Shown here piece by piece: positions 33,966 to 44,846 of a stretch of DNA of 64,000 bases (the first letter of the stretch is position 1; each line of letters starts with the position of its first letter). The DNA lies in the NCBI GenBank assembly GCA_029204045.2, contig JAQNDB010000114.1, forward strand, positions 62,001 to 126,000, written 5' to 3'. Made by a program: the position numbers and the translations under genes. The notes beneath the pieces were generated by a model, which searched no databases, was not told the DNA's origin, and worked only from the letters and a program-made list of their open reading frames with translations. Origin of the DNA: Tillandsia leiboldiana (lineage: Eukaryota > Streptophyta > Magnoliopsida > Poales > Bromeliaceae).

Positions 33966-34479
33966 CACGGTGTCACAAGTACAAATATTACTTTAACCAC
34001 ATAGTCCATGAGTCGAGTAAAAGAGAACATACAACAATTTTGCATAAGCATAAAAGAGGCCGACTAAACTTGAAAGGATAAATCCAAAGGTTTGGAAAAC
34101 GGTGCCCACACGACACCTATGTTTTTCAAAATCATTTTCGCAATTCATTTCAATTGTTTGAAAATGGCCGACCGACATATAATACAGTAAATCATTCATC
34201 CACAGAACATGCAACCGTCCCAACATCCACATCATCCACATCAACAAATCATACTCACATAACTACTAACTCAAATGAAATGGCCAAAAGAAAAGGGAAA
34301 GTAAAGTATCTAGCCCTGAGTAAGGCCATAATCCTCACGTCGCGGCCTCACAATGTGGGAAATCAGTGACGAATAGAGTAAAGTAATAAGCGGTAAAAAC
34401 TGTAAACAAAACCAACCGAAAGAACTAGAGCATCCGCACTTCTCATCGTGCGGTCAACCGGAACCCCCTATAACGAAAC

Positions 34480-34634
34480 CAGACCGAGCACCTGCCTCGG
34501 TAATCCACACGGCTAAACCGGACCGAGCACCTGCCTCGGTAATCCACACCGCTAAACCAGACCGAGCACCTGCCTCGGTAATCCACACCGCTAAACCAGA
34601 CCGAGCACCTGCCTCGGTAATCCGCACCGCTCTC
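34480..34634. repeat. 39-bp hairpin minisatellite, complete array in the C LTR
   Basis: Four 39-bp units with CCGAG-cacctgc-CTCGG stems. It matches the truncated array at 1-126. Confidence 0.92.
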
Positions 34635-36272
34635 ACCTTGGTGCCATTAACCCCCCACCTATAGGAGCCCCCACTACGTCACCTTGTGCGGTACACGGGT
34701 CAACGTACCTCTTTTCCGAAAAAGTACACCCACGCGGTGGCCAAACCGCGGGTGTACGTGTAAGCAACCTCGAGCATCGTAACCCAGAACATGATGTATC
34801 ATCGAGCACCACGACCCTCAGTCGCCATAAATATAATGATAATAAAACATAAGCTTATACAGGGGTTAAAAATATTTTAACATGTCAATACTTTACTCTT
34901 ACCAATTACCCTTATTTCCCGACTCAAGAACTGTCGAAAGAGGAACCCACCTTAGCGTGCGTCGACCGAAAACACTCAGACCCGTCTCGTGTCCACCGTA
35001 TAGTTCCCGGACCTAAAGGCCCCCAAAAACAAGTATTAGTAACACTAAAATTGAACATCCAAAAAGAAACACCGAACATCGGACCGAAACCGGAACGCCG
35101 ATGTGGTGCTAGGAACCCGACGGCGGCTAAACAAAACCCGCGTGGCAAAAATCCCCACACGGCACCAGCCCGTGCGGGCGCGCACCGCCTGCGGCAGCCC
35201 CGCGCGACACCAACCCGTGCCGGCGCGCGCCGCCTGCGGCAGCCCCGCGCGGCCCCAACCCCCGCGGGCGCGGCCCGCAGGCGGCCCCGCGTGGCACCAG
35301 CCCGTGCAGCGCCTGCCCTCGCGGCACCAGCCCGTGCGGGCGCCTGCCTGCAGGCCGCCCCGCGCGGCACCAGCCCGCGCGGGCGCAGCCCGCCTGCAGC
35401 AGCCCCGCGCGGCACCAACACGCGCGGGCGCGGCCCGCAGGCGGCCCCGCGCGGCACCAGCCCGCGCTGCGCCTGCCCGCGCGGGCGCTTGCCTGCAGGC
35501 AGCCCCGCACGGCACCAGCCCGCGCGGCGCCTGCCCGCGCGTCAGTAGCCCGCGCGGGCGCTTGTCTGGAGGCGGCCCCGCGCGGCACCAGCCCGTGCGG
35601 GCGCTTGCCTGCAGGCGGCCCCGCGCGGGCGCAGCCCGCCTGCAGCTAGGGTCCGCGGCCGCAGCAGCGGCGGTGGCGGCAAAGTGGAAGATTTGCCAAG
35701 ACCCCGACGCAACAAGGAAAAATAAACTGCCCTGAGACAACACAAAACGAACAACTCACCTTGATTTCGCGGAAGGGAAAGGAAGAAGGAGGATCACCCG
35801 CTCCTCGCTCGATCAACCATGCAAAAAGGGAAAAAGAAACTCTCCCTCTTTCTACCCTTCTCTCGGTCTAGGGTTCCCCACGCCGTTTCTTGAAAAGAGA
35901 GAAAAATAGGGGATTTCGAACTCTTTTCTGTGCGCACCCGAACAAAAGATAACTAAAATAAAATAATCAACATAACCCTTCCGTCGTTTGAATTTTGAAC
36001 AAGGGGTCCAGACTACCTCGAAAAGCGTGCCGATCGCCAGCACGAATTCCGGTGCACTTAGCGAATAGGGAACTTCAAAACTCTTTTTCGGGAGATCCAG
36101 GAGTCGGAATTCAAATCCGATCGCGCCCTCGTTCACCGTTTTGCGAGCTCTAGCACCTAAAAATACCTGCAAACACCGACTATCATCCCAAGAATTCACG
36201 AATTCTCAACCCCTTAACAACTAGTTAATATAAAATAAATAAAACGGAAAACGGGGAGGTCGAGATACTATA

Positions 36273-36595
36273 TCACTCACCCCTTAAACGAAGTTTCGTC
36301 CTCAAAACTTAACCCTGGTCCACGTCGAACAAATCTGGGTAGCACTCCCTCATCTTCGACTCTAATTCCTATCTCGCTTCCCGCTCTTCATGGTTGCTCC
36401 ATAGCACCTTTACATAGGGGATCGTCCGATTGCGCAGCTTTTTGTCCTCCTGTGCCAAGATCCGCACCGGTGTTTCCTCAAAGCTCAAGTCCGCTCTGAG
36501 CTCGATAGCAATGACATCAAGAACATGCGATGGGTCGGGGAGGTATTTCCGAAGCATCGAGACGTGAAACACATTGTGTACCCGGTCGAGGTTTG
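36273..36595 (-). pseudogene. Extra fragment of C pol tail and PPT between two LTR pieces
   Basis: Matches 1704-2028: a polypurine tract followed on the minus strand by the chromodomain-like tail (YVKVLWSNHEEREAR; PVRILAQEDKKLRN) and the DPSHVLDV block. It stops abruptly at 36595, where it is joined to LTR GC-array sequence. This places a pol 3' end upstream of the 5' LTR, which a simple insertion cannot produce. Confidence 0.85.
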
Positions 36596-37459
36596 CCTGC
36601 AGGCGGCCCCGCATGGCACGAGACCGCTCGGGCACAGCCCGCCTGCAGCAGCCCCGCGGGCACCAACCCGCGCGAGCGCGGCCCGGAGGCGGCCCCGCGC
36701 GGCACCAGCCCGCGCGGGCGCCTGCCTGCAGGAGGCCCGGCGCGGCTCCAGCCCGCGCGGCGCCTGCCTGTGCGGCACCAGTCCGCGAGGCGCCTGCCCG
36801 CGCGGGCGCCTGCCTGCAGGCGGCCCCGCGCGGGCGCCGCCCGCCTGCAGCTAGGGTCCGCGGCGGCAAAGAGGAAGATTTGCCAACACCCCGACGCAAC
36901 AAGGAAAAATAGACTGCCCTGAGACAACCCAAAGCGAACAACTCAGCTTGATTTCGCGGAAGAGAAAGGAAGAAGGAGGATCACCTGCTCCTCGCTCGAT
37001 CAACCACGGAAAAAGGGAAAAAGAAACTCTCCCTCCTTCTACCCTTCTCTCGGTCTAGGGTTGCCCACGCCGTTTCTTGAAAAGAGAGAAAAATAGGGGA
37101 TTTCGAACTCTTTTCTGTGCGCACCCGAACAAAAGATAACTAAAATAATATAATAAACATAACCCCTCTGTCGTTTGAATTTTGAACAAGTGGTCCAGAT
37201 TACCTCGAAAAGCATGCCGATCGCCAGCACGGATTCCGGTGCACTTAGCGAATAGGGAACTTCAAAACTCTTTTCCGGGAGATCAGGGCGTCGGAATTCA
37301 AATCCGATCGCGCCCCCGTTCACCGTTTTGCGGGCTCTAGAATCTAAAAATACCCGCAAACACCGACTATCAGCCCAGGAATTCACGAATTCTCAACCCT
37401 TCAACAACTAGTTAATTTAAAATAAATAAAACGGAAAACAGGGAGGTCGAGATACTACA
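36596..37459 (-). repeat. Partial C LTR (U3 part) forming the outer right end of C
   Basis: Matches 35640-36272 plus part of the GC array, ending with the intact terminus CTACA at 37459. Next to it E LTR sequence resumes at TAGAG (37460-37464), which should be the TSD; its partner would be left of the window. Confidence 0.85.
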
Positions 37460-37692
37460 TAGAGATGGTTTGACACTAGACTGCATATTTTCTTGTCATT
37501 CAGGATGCATCTGGACCTTCATAATATTTTTGTAACCGGATTTAAGTGAAACTCCGATTTTAAAGGGTTTTTAAATATTGAGAGCATCATGGATGGTCCT
37601 GGTGGCTCGGTACCGAGTGGATTTTTTTAGAGTTCTGTGAGATGAGTTTCTTGTGTCATGAGAGTGTTTGGGCATTGTATCACTTCGGGGGC

Positions 37693-37768
37693 GGAAGCTA
37701 CGGGCGGCGGTGTCTGCAGCCTGTTCTTGTTTGATTTGGGATGTAGGCGGCAGTCGTTCGGAATTTCC
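37693..37768 (+). other. Invariant-loop hairpin, E left LTR
   Basis: GGAA...TTCC outer arms and a CTGCA/TGTAG inner stem around CCTGTTCTTGTTTGAT, the same loop as D. Confidence 0.7.
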
Positions 37769-37837
37769 GGGCCTCCCATGTGAGATATTGAGGATTTATT
37801 CCCTGATTGGGTTACTCTAGATTGTGGATTGTGCATT

Positions 37838-38030
37838 AGCTGATAGAGTCGTTGAGGGTTCTCCGACCTAGCTATGGGAGTTTTGGGCTCTAGCAGATCG
37901 AGTCGTGGAGGGTTCCCGACTTAGCCATGGGTTGTGCATTATCAGATTGAGTCATGGAGGGTTCTCCGACATAGCTGTGAGAGTTTGGGCATTTCCTGAT
38001 CGAGTCGTGGAGGGTCTCCGACTGAGTTGT
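37838..38030. repeat. ~55-bp hairpin minisatellite, E left LTR
   Basis: Four diverged units; the clearest carries GTC-GTGGAG-ggtt-CTCC-GAC. The E 3' LTR copy lies at about 56220-56410. Confidence 0.75.
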
Positions 38031-38339
38031 GTTATTTGAGCATTTGAGTTTCCGATCTGTTTGATCGTGGATCATAGCCTGTATGTGCCGCTTGTTGAGA
38101 CAGATGAGACACGCTTGAGCTCGGTGGGGTCGCTCCCCTCGAGTTACGCTCCGGATGCGATGATGATGCGCCTAGTTGATACACTAGAGGTCGCTTTGCG
38201 TGATATTGTGATAGTCCGTGTTGGACGCCCTACGTAAGTCCAAGTCCTTTGTGGGCGTAGTGGCAGTAGGTAGGCGCAGGCTTGACTGGGCCAGTTATTG
38301 CAATCATGGAGATTTGAGTATTGTGAGCACCTCGTGAGC

Positions 38340-38525
38340 GAGTGGATGCATAGCATGTTCTTAGATGAGTGTTTCCTTTGAGCATGATACTCGAGGCATA
38401 TTAGTAGTAGGTGGATGCATAGCATGTTCTTAGATGAGTGTTTCCTTTGAGCATGATACTCGAAGCATATTAGCAGTAGGTGGATGCATAGCATGTTCTT
38501 AGATGAGTGTTTCCTTCGAGCATGA
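38340..38525. repeat. 68-bp tandem repeat, E left LTR
   Basis: Three units containing TGGATGCATAGCATGTTCTT. The counterpart is at about 56720-56905. Confidence 0.85.
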
Positions 38526-38954
38526 TATTTGTGGCATATTAGCTGTAGTTTCATTCAGCTTTCCTTTTATCTATCTGCATACCTATTATTTGCCTCCAGT
38601 AGAATTAGTGGGCATACCGTGGATATTGGTGACGGTACCCACTGGGAACCACCTTCTGCAGTAGTTCTCACACAAGCTGCGGTGACAGGTTTCCAGAGGT
38701 TGCTGTGCCGACTTGATTCGCGCGGAGACAGCTGATCGAGGTGAGGACGTGGCCTAGTAGCTCCTTACCCCTTTTTATTTGAGAGTCAGAGGTAGATGTA
38801 CCCTGTATTTTTATGATTTCACTTTTGTACTGGACAGTCTGAGAGATTTGTGAGGATTGTATTTATTTTTACATAGGGTGAGAGACTATGTATTGAGGAT
38901 TTATTTATATTCGGATGTTCAGTTTTGATTTTTGTAGCCACTAGTTTTATTTCA

Positions 38955-38964
38955 GCTCTGATAC
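38955..38964 (+). promoter_or_regulatory. tRNA-Met-like decamer (PBS complement), E left LTR
   Basis: GCTCTGATAC, 125 nt upstream of the E PBS, within the block TTCAGCTCTGATAC that D and G also have. Confidence 0.6.
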
Positions 38965-39088
38965 ATGTTTAGCTATAGATCTGACTTGCAGGGTAGACGC
39001 TTCGTCTGTGCGGGGGTTTCCGTACAGATGGGGGATCTGTTGGCGAGCGCGGGTCGCAGTTTCGACCCCGGGGCGTGACAGATTAGGG

Positions 39089-39100
39089 TGGTATGAGAGC
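39089..39100 (+). other. Primer-binding site of E (one mismatch)
   Basis: TGGTATGAGAGC, one change from the canonical TGGTATCAGAGC, 8 nt after the LTR. Confidence 0.88.
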
Positions 39101-39184
39101 CTAGGTATATAGGTCCTAGACTTTCGCTTGATCGGGTCGAGAGATTTCGTGGTCCTGATGTTTGGTTTGTTGTAGTTGTCTTCG

Positions 39185-39256
39185 ATGCCTCCGAGACGCC
39201 GTGCAGCGACGAGGGCGTGTTTGACCTTGGATGAGGAGCCCGAACAGCGGGAGGCT
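39185..39256 (+). pseudogene. Element E gag, N-terminal 24 codons
   Basis: ATG at 39185 opens MPPRRRAATRACLTLDEE. The frame runs into the H insertion at the AGGCT target site and resumes in frame at 50787. Confidence 0.85.
39252..39256. repeat. Target-site duplication of element H, left copy (AGGCT)
   Basis: Matches 50782-50786. Removing H restores the E gag frame. Confidence 0.96.
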
Positions 39257-39482
39257 TGTTACGGAATTTGAGTTGGCGTATTTCGTGAATTCGGTTAAGT
39301 CTTGAAGATTGAAGATAAAGAAGGTTGGATCATATAACTCAATCTCAAGAAAGAAGAATTCAAAAGGATCAGGTATGTTTAACTAATTATCTTTGGTGAT
39401 CCGAATACTTCTTATAGTGTAGAAACACTTGGATGAATTTTTAATTGCATAAAAATCAAAAACTGGACATGGGACATGTTCA

Positions 39483-39770
39483 GGATCCGGATCAGTCATT
39501 CCAATCCGGATCCCGAAGGGTGTTAGTTCATACGCTAATTCAATCCGGATCGTAGCCTCCTTTGATCCGGATCCCGAACACTGGTTTTTACCGTAATTTA
39601 TGTACGATCCGGATCAGGCAGTTCAATCCGGATCCCGAACATTGGTGTTTGGTGAATTGTATGAACGATCCGGATCAGGCACTTCGATCCGGATCCCGAA
39701 CCTTCGTTTTTCTGGAAACTGTCTGTCTCGCTACTGCAATTCGGATCGCCGAAATCCGATCCGGATCGCC
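39483..39770. repeat. Array of ATCCGGAT palindromes in the H U3
   Basis: Nine intact and one mutated ATCCGGAT cores, many as GATCCGGATCCCGAAC or GATCCGGATCAGGCA. The 3' LTR has the same array at 49677-49965, and a four-copy version lies at 46679-46769 before the envelope-like ORF. Confidence 0.9.
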
Positions 39771-39833
39771 GTCCTGAAAAATTCCAGAAAAGGTTAGTTT
39801 TTGATTCTTATCCTCTTCCAACGGTTTCTAACC

Positions 39834-39842
39834 TATAAATAG
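39834..39842 (+). promoter_or_regulatory. TATA box of the H 5' LTR
   Basis: TATAAATAG, about 65 bp after the last palindrome. The 3' LTR copy is at 50028-50036. Confidence 0.75.
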
Positions 39843-40589
39843 ACCCTATATTTCATCTTTTAGGGTAACGACGAAAAATGGAATAAAATACGACCGAAAT
39901 AGAAAAATCCACAAATAGAGAAGAAAGGGAATACTAGATTTAATTCTATATTTTTTCATCTATTTTATTAATTTGATTCTAGGTTTTCCAAACTCAGATT
40001 TTGAGTAGAATCAAATTAATAAATATTTAGATGGTATTTTCGATCTATTTCTAATCTAAGTATTCGGCGGATCATCACCACCCAAAAACAACGATTTCCC
40101 CAAAATCGGCGCGTGGACTCGCGTGGCCTTGTGGATTCAAGGTGCTACCGCTCTCGTGGATTCGGAGCGAGGTACGTTCGTGGATTCGAGACGTGCTACT
40201 GGGTGAAGACCGTGGATTCGGTCGGACGTCGTGGAGTCGACGTTGGACGTCGTGGATTCGGCGTTGGACGCAGATCGTGGATTCGAGAAGCGTTGCGGAG
40301 CGAGCGGAGAAGATCAACTAGGAGCGTATGGAAAAAGGTTGAGTCGTCTGTGAGTACGGTATATCACCTTTGTACGTGTTATAATTCTAGTGGGTTTCAC
40401 CGTGTTATCGGTCCCGTGGTTTTTTACTTCGGTTTGGAGTTTTCCATGTAAAAATCTCTGCGTGTTATTTATTTTTCCGCATTGGGTTTTATATCGCAAA
40501 GATTTTTGAGTGTTTATTGTTTACACCTATTCACCCCCCTCTAGGTGTTTTTTCCCCTATTTAGATCCAATTATACATAACCCAACAAG

Positions 40590-40600
40590 TGGTATCAGAG
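40590..40600 (+). other. Primer-binding site of H
   Basis: TGGTATCAGAG, 2 nt after the LTR, matching initiator tRNA-Met. Confidence 0.9.
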
Positions 40601-40620
40601 AGGGAATAGGGTTGTAAACA

Positions 40621-41550
40621 ATGGTTGAAGGTGGAAACATCAACAGACCTCCGTTCTTCGATGGAACAAATTATGCGTACTGGAAAGTACGGATGAAAGC
40701 CATTTTAATTTCCATCGACGAACGGGTGTGGCAATCAATTGAATTAGGATGGTCTAATCCAACAGAAATTATTGCTGATGTTCGCACCATCAAACCTAGG
40801 TCGAAATGGACCAAGGAAGAGATAGATTTTTCTTCTTGCAATGGCAAAGGGATTAATGCTCTATTTAATGCTTTGTCTCAAACTAAGTTCTCTCGCATCT
40901 CGGCATGTGAGACTGCGAAAGAAATCTGGGATGTTCTTCAAGTTACACATGAGGGAACTAACCTTGTGAAGATTCAGAAACTGCAAATGCTTACGAGCAA
41001 GTTTGACTCTATTTTCATGGCAGAAAATGAATCGTTCACAGACTATTACACACGATTGCAAGACATCGTAAACTCATGTGCTAACTTGGGAGAGAAGATT
41101 CCAGAATTTAAAGTTGTAAGAAAAATTTTAAGAACTCTTCCTGAAAGATTTCGATCCAAGGTTACGGCCATTGAAACTATTAAACACCCAGACGAAATCC
41201 GTGTAGAAGAATTAGTTGGCTCATTACAAACATATGAAATGACATTTCCTACTAACTATTCTTCTGGAAAAGCATCCTCTTCTAAGTCTTCCGGTTTAGC
41301 ATTGAAAACAACAAAAGAAGAAGACGCGGATTCATCCTCCTCAGACAATGACGTAAACCGATCTATGGAGGACTTTGAGAAGCAGCTTGCTCTCTTGACA
41401 AGAAGATTTCGCCGAAACTTTCGAAGGGGTAACTCAAGCAAAACTCCATCCTTCGTAAAGTCGAAGAAAGGCAAAGCTTCTTTAAGTTTTAAACCAAGAA
41501 AGCAAGAGGGTTTTTCTAAGGATAAGAAAAGCTCAGAAGGACAAGTCTAA
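40621..41550 (+). CDS. gag: Element H gag (N-terminal part)
   Basis: 309 codons from an ATG 20 nt after the PBS. The start RPPFFDGTNYAYWKVRMK and the LKTLPERF-type motif (ILRTLPERFRSK) are typical of copia gag (UBN2/Retrotran_gag family). It forms the particle that packages element RNA. It ends at a TAA (41548-41550) immediately before an in-frame zinc knuckle, so the natural protein was longer and the TAA is probably a disabling mutation, although deliberate gag/pol separation cannot be excluded. Confidence 0.93.
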   Translation: MVEGGNINRPPFFDGTNYAYWKVRMKAILISIDERVWQSIELGWSNPTEIIADVRTIKPRSKWTKEEIDFSSCNGKGINALFNALSQTKFSRISACETAKEIWDVLQVTHEGTNLVKIQKLQMLTSKFDSIFMAENESFTDYYTRLQDIVNSCANLGEKIPEFKVVRKILRTLPERFRSKVTAIETIKHPDEIRVEELVGSLQTYEMTFPTNYSSGKASSSKSSGLALKTTKEEDADSSSSDNDVNRSMEDFEKQLALLTRRFRRNFRRGNSSKTPSFVKSKKGKASLSFKPRKQEGFSKDKKSSEGQV

Positions 41551-42924
41551 TGCTTCAAGTGCCGAGGGTACGGCCATATCTCAACGGAGTGTCCCAATAA
41601 GAATCCGTCAAAGAAGAAAGCGATGCAAGCCGTCACTTGGGATGACACCTCGTCGTCAAATGAGTCATCATCAAGTGATGAAGAAGATAACGCAACGGCG
41701 TTCCACGCGTCCACATCTTTACCCTTCATGTGCTTAATGGCTAATACATCCGAGTCATTGTCCAACTCCACTGTTGAAAAAATTGCAACGGACGATGAAT
41801 CGGATAATTCAGAAGGTGAAGACTTTGCTCTTGCCTACCATAAGCTTTTGAGGGATTCAAAGAAACTGGCAAAGCAAAACAAGAGTTTGAGAGGGAGATT
41901 GCAGGATCTCGAAGAAGAAGCAAAAAGGGCATCTTCTCTCTCAAACGCTCTTGAAGTGGAAAGGGATAATCTGATTAAGATAAATGTTTCCCTTCAAGAG
42001 TCCAATGAGCAATTCGAGAAGAATTATGTAGATATGGTGAACAAAGCGAATTACTTCTTGAAGCTCAACGGCGAGGCTCGACAGGAAAAATTGGAAATGA
42101 CAGAGACCATTCTCCAACTCAAGGATGACTTGCAGCGATTTTCATCAGGAAGGAGTAAGTTAGATAAGCTTCTTGGTCTTGGTCAATCAAACAAATTCGG
42201 CCTCGGATACAATCGAACTGAAGACAATTTTAGTTCGGTTGGGACAGTCTTTGTGCCCCAGTCGGTATCTCCTCCTCCGACACCGGAATTGACGACAAAC
42301 AACGACAACAAACCTACTTCCCCCTCTTCGGAATCGTCAAGCACCAAGGTATGTTTTCGTTGTGGTATTGCAGGGCACATAAGGAGAAATTGCAAGATGG
42401 GAGCCAAACGCTCAACTCAAGCACTTCTTGCAACGACTACCAAAAGGGTGATTCTTCGAAAATCAAATGCAAATTATTCGAAAGGAAAAAGCCTCGGTAG
42501 TTCATCAAACAAGACGACGACGTCAAGGAAAAGCGATGGATCAAACAAGACGCTTTCACCAAAGGTATCAACTTCACAATCATTTCCGACGTACACCAAA
42601 ACTCGAAAGGTTTGGGTACGCAAAGGTGAAACCTTCCCTTGTCTTGTTACAAATATTTCCTTGCATGCATATGATAATTCGCCTTGGTATCTGGATAGCG
42701 GTTGTTCCCGTCACATGACCGGTGACAAAAACTGCTTTCAAAATTTTGAAAAAATCTCCGGAGGACTTGTAGTTTTCGGAGACGGTCAGTCTTCCAAAAT
42801 TGTTGGAAAAGGAACAGTAGCTATTCCAGATGGCCCGATTCTAAATAATGTGTTATTTGTTGATGGCCTTAAGACTAACCTCATAAGTATCAGTCAACTT
42901 TGTGACAATGGTTTTTTCAGTTAA
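41551..42924 (+). pseudogene. Element H gag C-terminus and protease
   Basis: In frame with the gag ORF after its TAA. It begins with a CCHC knuckle (CFKCRGYGHISTEC), passes an acidic serine-rich stretch, a long coiled coil (about 41830-42150), a second CCHC knuckle (CFRCGIAGHIRRNC, near 42353) and the aspartic protease site WYLDSGCSRHMTG (about 42685-42723). Knuckles bind RNA; the protease cuts the polyprotein. The frame ends at a stop at 42922-42924 where a frameshift leads to the next segment. Confidence 0.88.
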
Positions 42925-43106
42925 TTTTTCATCTGTTGAATGCATTGTAACTGATAAGGATCATGTTTTCTTGTTAAAGGGGGTTAGATCTGAAAACAAT
43001 TGTTATGTTGTTCCCAATAAAATTTCTAAAAATTGTAACTTAGCCTCTTTGAATAATGAAACACTTTGGCATGAAAGGCTAGGCCACATAAATTTTAAGG
43101 AACTTT
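42905..43106 (+). pseudogene. Element H GAG-pre-integrase fragment
   Basis: Reading in another frame: VECIVTDKDHVFLLKG and LWHERLGHINFKEL, the His-containing start of the integrase zinc-binding region. Frameshifts flank it on both sides (near 42915 and 43105). Confidence 0.85.
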
Positions 43107-43124
43107 AGAATTTCAAACAAAGAC

Positions 43125-44846
43125 GTGGTCAAGGGGGTTCCAAAACTTTCACTTAAACAAACCATTGTGTGTGGTGGTTGTCTAAAGGGAAAACAATCCA
43201 GGACTACACATAAGAACTTGAACCACGTTGGTACTAATCGGCCCTTAGAATTATTGCATATGGATCTTATGGGACCGACACGTCAACCATCCTTGGGAGG
43301 TAAATGGTATATTTTCTTATTGGTTGATGATTTCTCTAGATACTCATGGGTAGTATTTTTAAAAGAGAAAGCTGATACTTTTGATTCTTTTCACGAGATT
43401 TGCCTTCGTATTATGATTGAAAAGAATGAAAAGATCATTCGTGTTAGAAGTGATAGAGGTGGAGAATTCATAAATTCTAAATTCATTGATTTTTGCACTT
43501 CCAATGGCATTAAACATGAATTCTCAACACCCTATACACCTCAACAGAATGGAGTAGTCGAGCGCAAAAACAGGGTTGTACAAGAGATGGCACGTGTTAT
43601 GCTTCATAGCCGGAATTTACCGTTATATTTTTGGGCTGAAGCTGTGAACACTGCAATCTATGTTATTAATCGAGTTTATTTGCGCCCGGGAACTTTAAAT
43701 ACACCATATGAACTATGGTTTTGTAGAAAACCTAACATCAAATATTTTCGTATCTTTGGGAGTCGGTGTTACATTTTACGTGACCGCGAAAATCTTGGAA
43801 CATTTGACTCTCGAAGTGACGAAGGGATTTTCTTGGGTTATTCTACAAATAGCAGAGCATATCGGGTATTTAACTTGGAATCTAAAATGATTGTAGAATC
43901 TATAAATGTTAAAGTAGATAAAGCTTTCCACTTTGCATCTGATAAATCTACCCCTGATATCTCTCTTGATGATGATACTCCTGTAAATGCATCTTCTCAT
44001 GATAATACTTCCAATATTAATGATGCACCTAATGGTTCTTCAAGTTTATCTGATGTGCAGGAATCATCTCATGTACCTCCGAGTACTCCATTACCTCAAA
44101 CGTTACGCATCTCCAAGGATCATCCTGAGTCAAACATTATTGGAGACCCACAAGAAGGAGTCAAAACTCGGAGACAGTTGGTTTGTGGATTCGCTTGTTA
44201 CGTTTCCATGATCGAACCAAAGAACGTCGATGAAGCTCTTCAGGATGACTACTGGATTGAAGCAATGCAGGAAGAGCTCCATCAGTTTGAACGAAACAAA
44301 GTCTGGGAATTAACGACGCCTCCGAAGCAACACAATGTGATCGGTACTAAATGGATTTTCAAGAACAAGAAAAATGAGGATGGTACCATCATCAGGAACA
44401 AAGCACGTTTAGTTGCTCAAGGCTACTCTCAAATAGAAGGTATAGACTTTGATGAAACGTTCGCCCCTGTAGCTAGACTCGAGTCCATTCGTATCTTATT
44501 CGCTATTGCTTGTCACTTTAAAATAAAACTCTTTCAAATGGACGTTAAGAGCGCGTTTTTAAATGGGTTTTTAAATGAGAAAGTTTATGTGGCTCAACCG
44601 AAAGGTTTTGTAGACTGTAAACTACCTAACCATATTTTTCGTTTGAAAAAGGCTCTTTACGGTTTAAAACAAGCACCGCGAGCGTGGTACGAAAGGTTGA
44701 CAAAGCACCTTTTGGAGAAGGGCTATACTCGAGGGGGAGCAGACAGGACTCTCTTTGTGAAGCATTATCAGAATAACTTCATCGTTGCGCAAATCTATGT
44801 CGATGACATTGTATTTGGAGCAACAAAGAATAATGATGCTTCTTAA
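43125..44846 (+). pseudogene. Element H integrase core and reverse transcriptase
   Basis: 573-codon frame. It starts with the second half of the HHCC finger (CGGCLKGKQ), then the integrase core with D-D-E (LLHMDLMGP; VRSDRGGEF; QQNGVVERKNR), the copia spacer, and RT of the RVT_2 family (GTKWIFKNK; KARLVAQGYSQ; FAPVARLESIR; MDVKSAFLNG; KALYGLKQAPRAWY; IYVDDIVFG). A stop at 44844 cuts the RT thumb, and the same frame continues. Confidence 0.93.

Larger units (their letters stand above)
33817..36272 (-). repeat. Element C 5' LTR (complete)
   Basis: 2456 bp, related along its length to 1-1703. The expected TG/CA ends are mutated (CG at 33817; CTATA instead of CTACA at 36272). It contains the leader hairpin (33919-33965), the 39-bp minisatellite (about 34480-34634) and the GC-rich array (35150-35650). 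Confidence 0.88.
37460..39080 (+). repeat. Element E 5' LTR, right part (left part cut by C)
   Basis: Matches 55819-57463 of the E 3' LTR and ends in GGGGCGTGACA. It holds the invariant-loop hairpin (37693-37768), two tandem arrays (37838-38030 and 38340-38525), the AGTGGG hairpin (38607-38643), the tRNA-like decamer (38955-38964) and the terminal hairpins (39003-39075). Confidence 0.92.
39257..40587 (+). repeat. Element H 5' LTR
   Basis: TG...CA LTR. U3 holds a TCCGGATC array (39483-39770) followed by a TATA box. Downstream (40110-40290) is a GGACGTCGTGGATTCG-type internal repeat. Short ORFs here are shadows. Confidence 0.95.

Noticed and set aside
39482..39770. TCCGGATC array as a restriction-like or bacterial operator array
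   Set aside because: It sits in the U3 of a plant copia LTR directly upstream of a TATA box; promoter elements are the simpler explanation.
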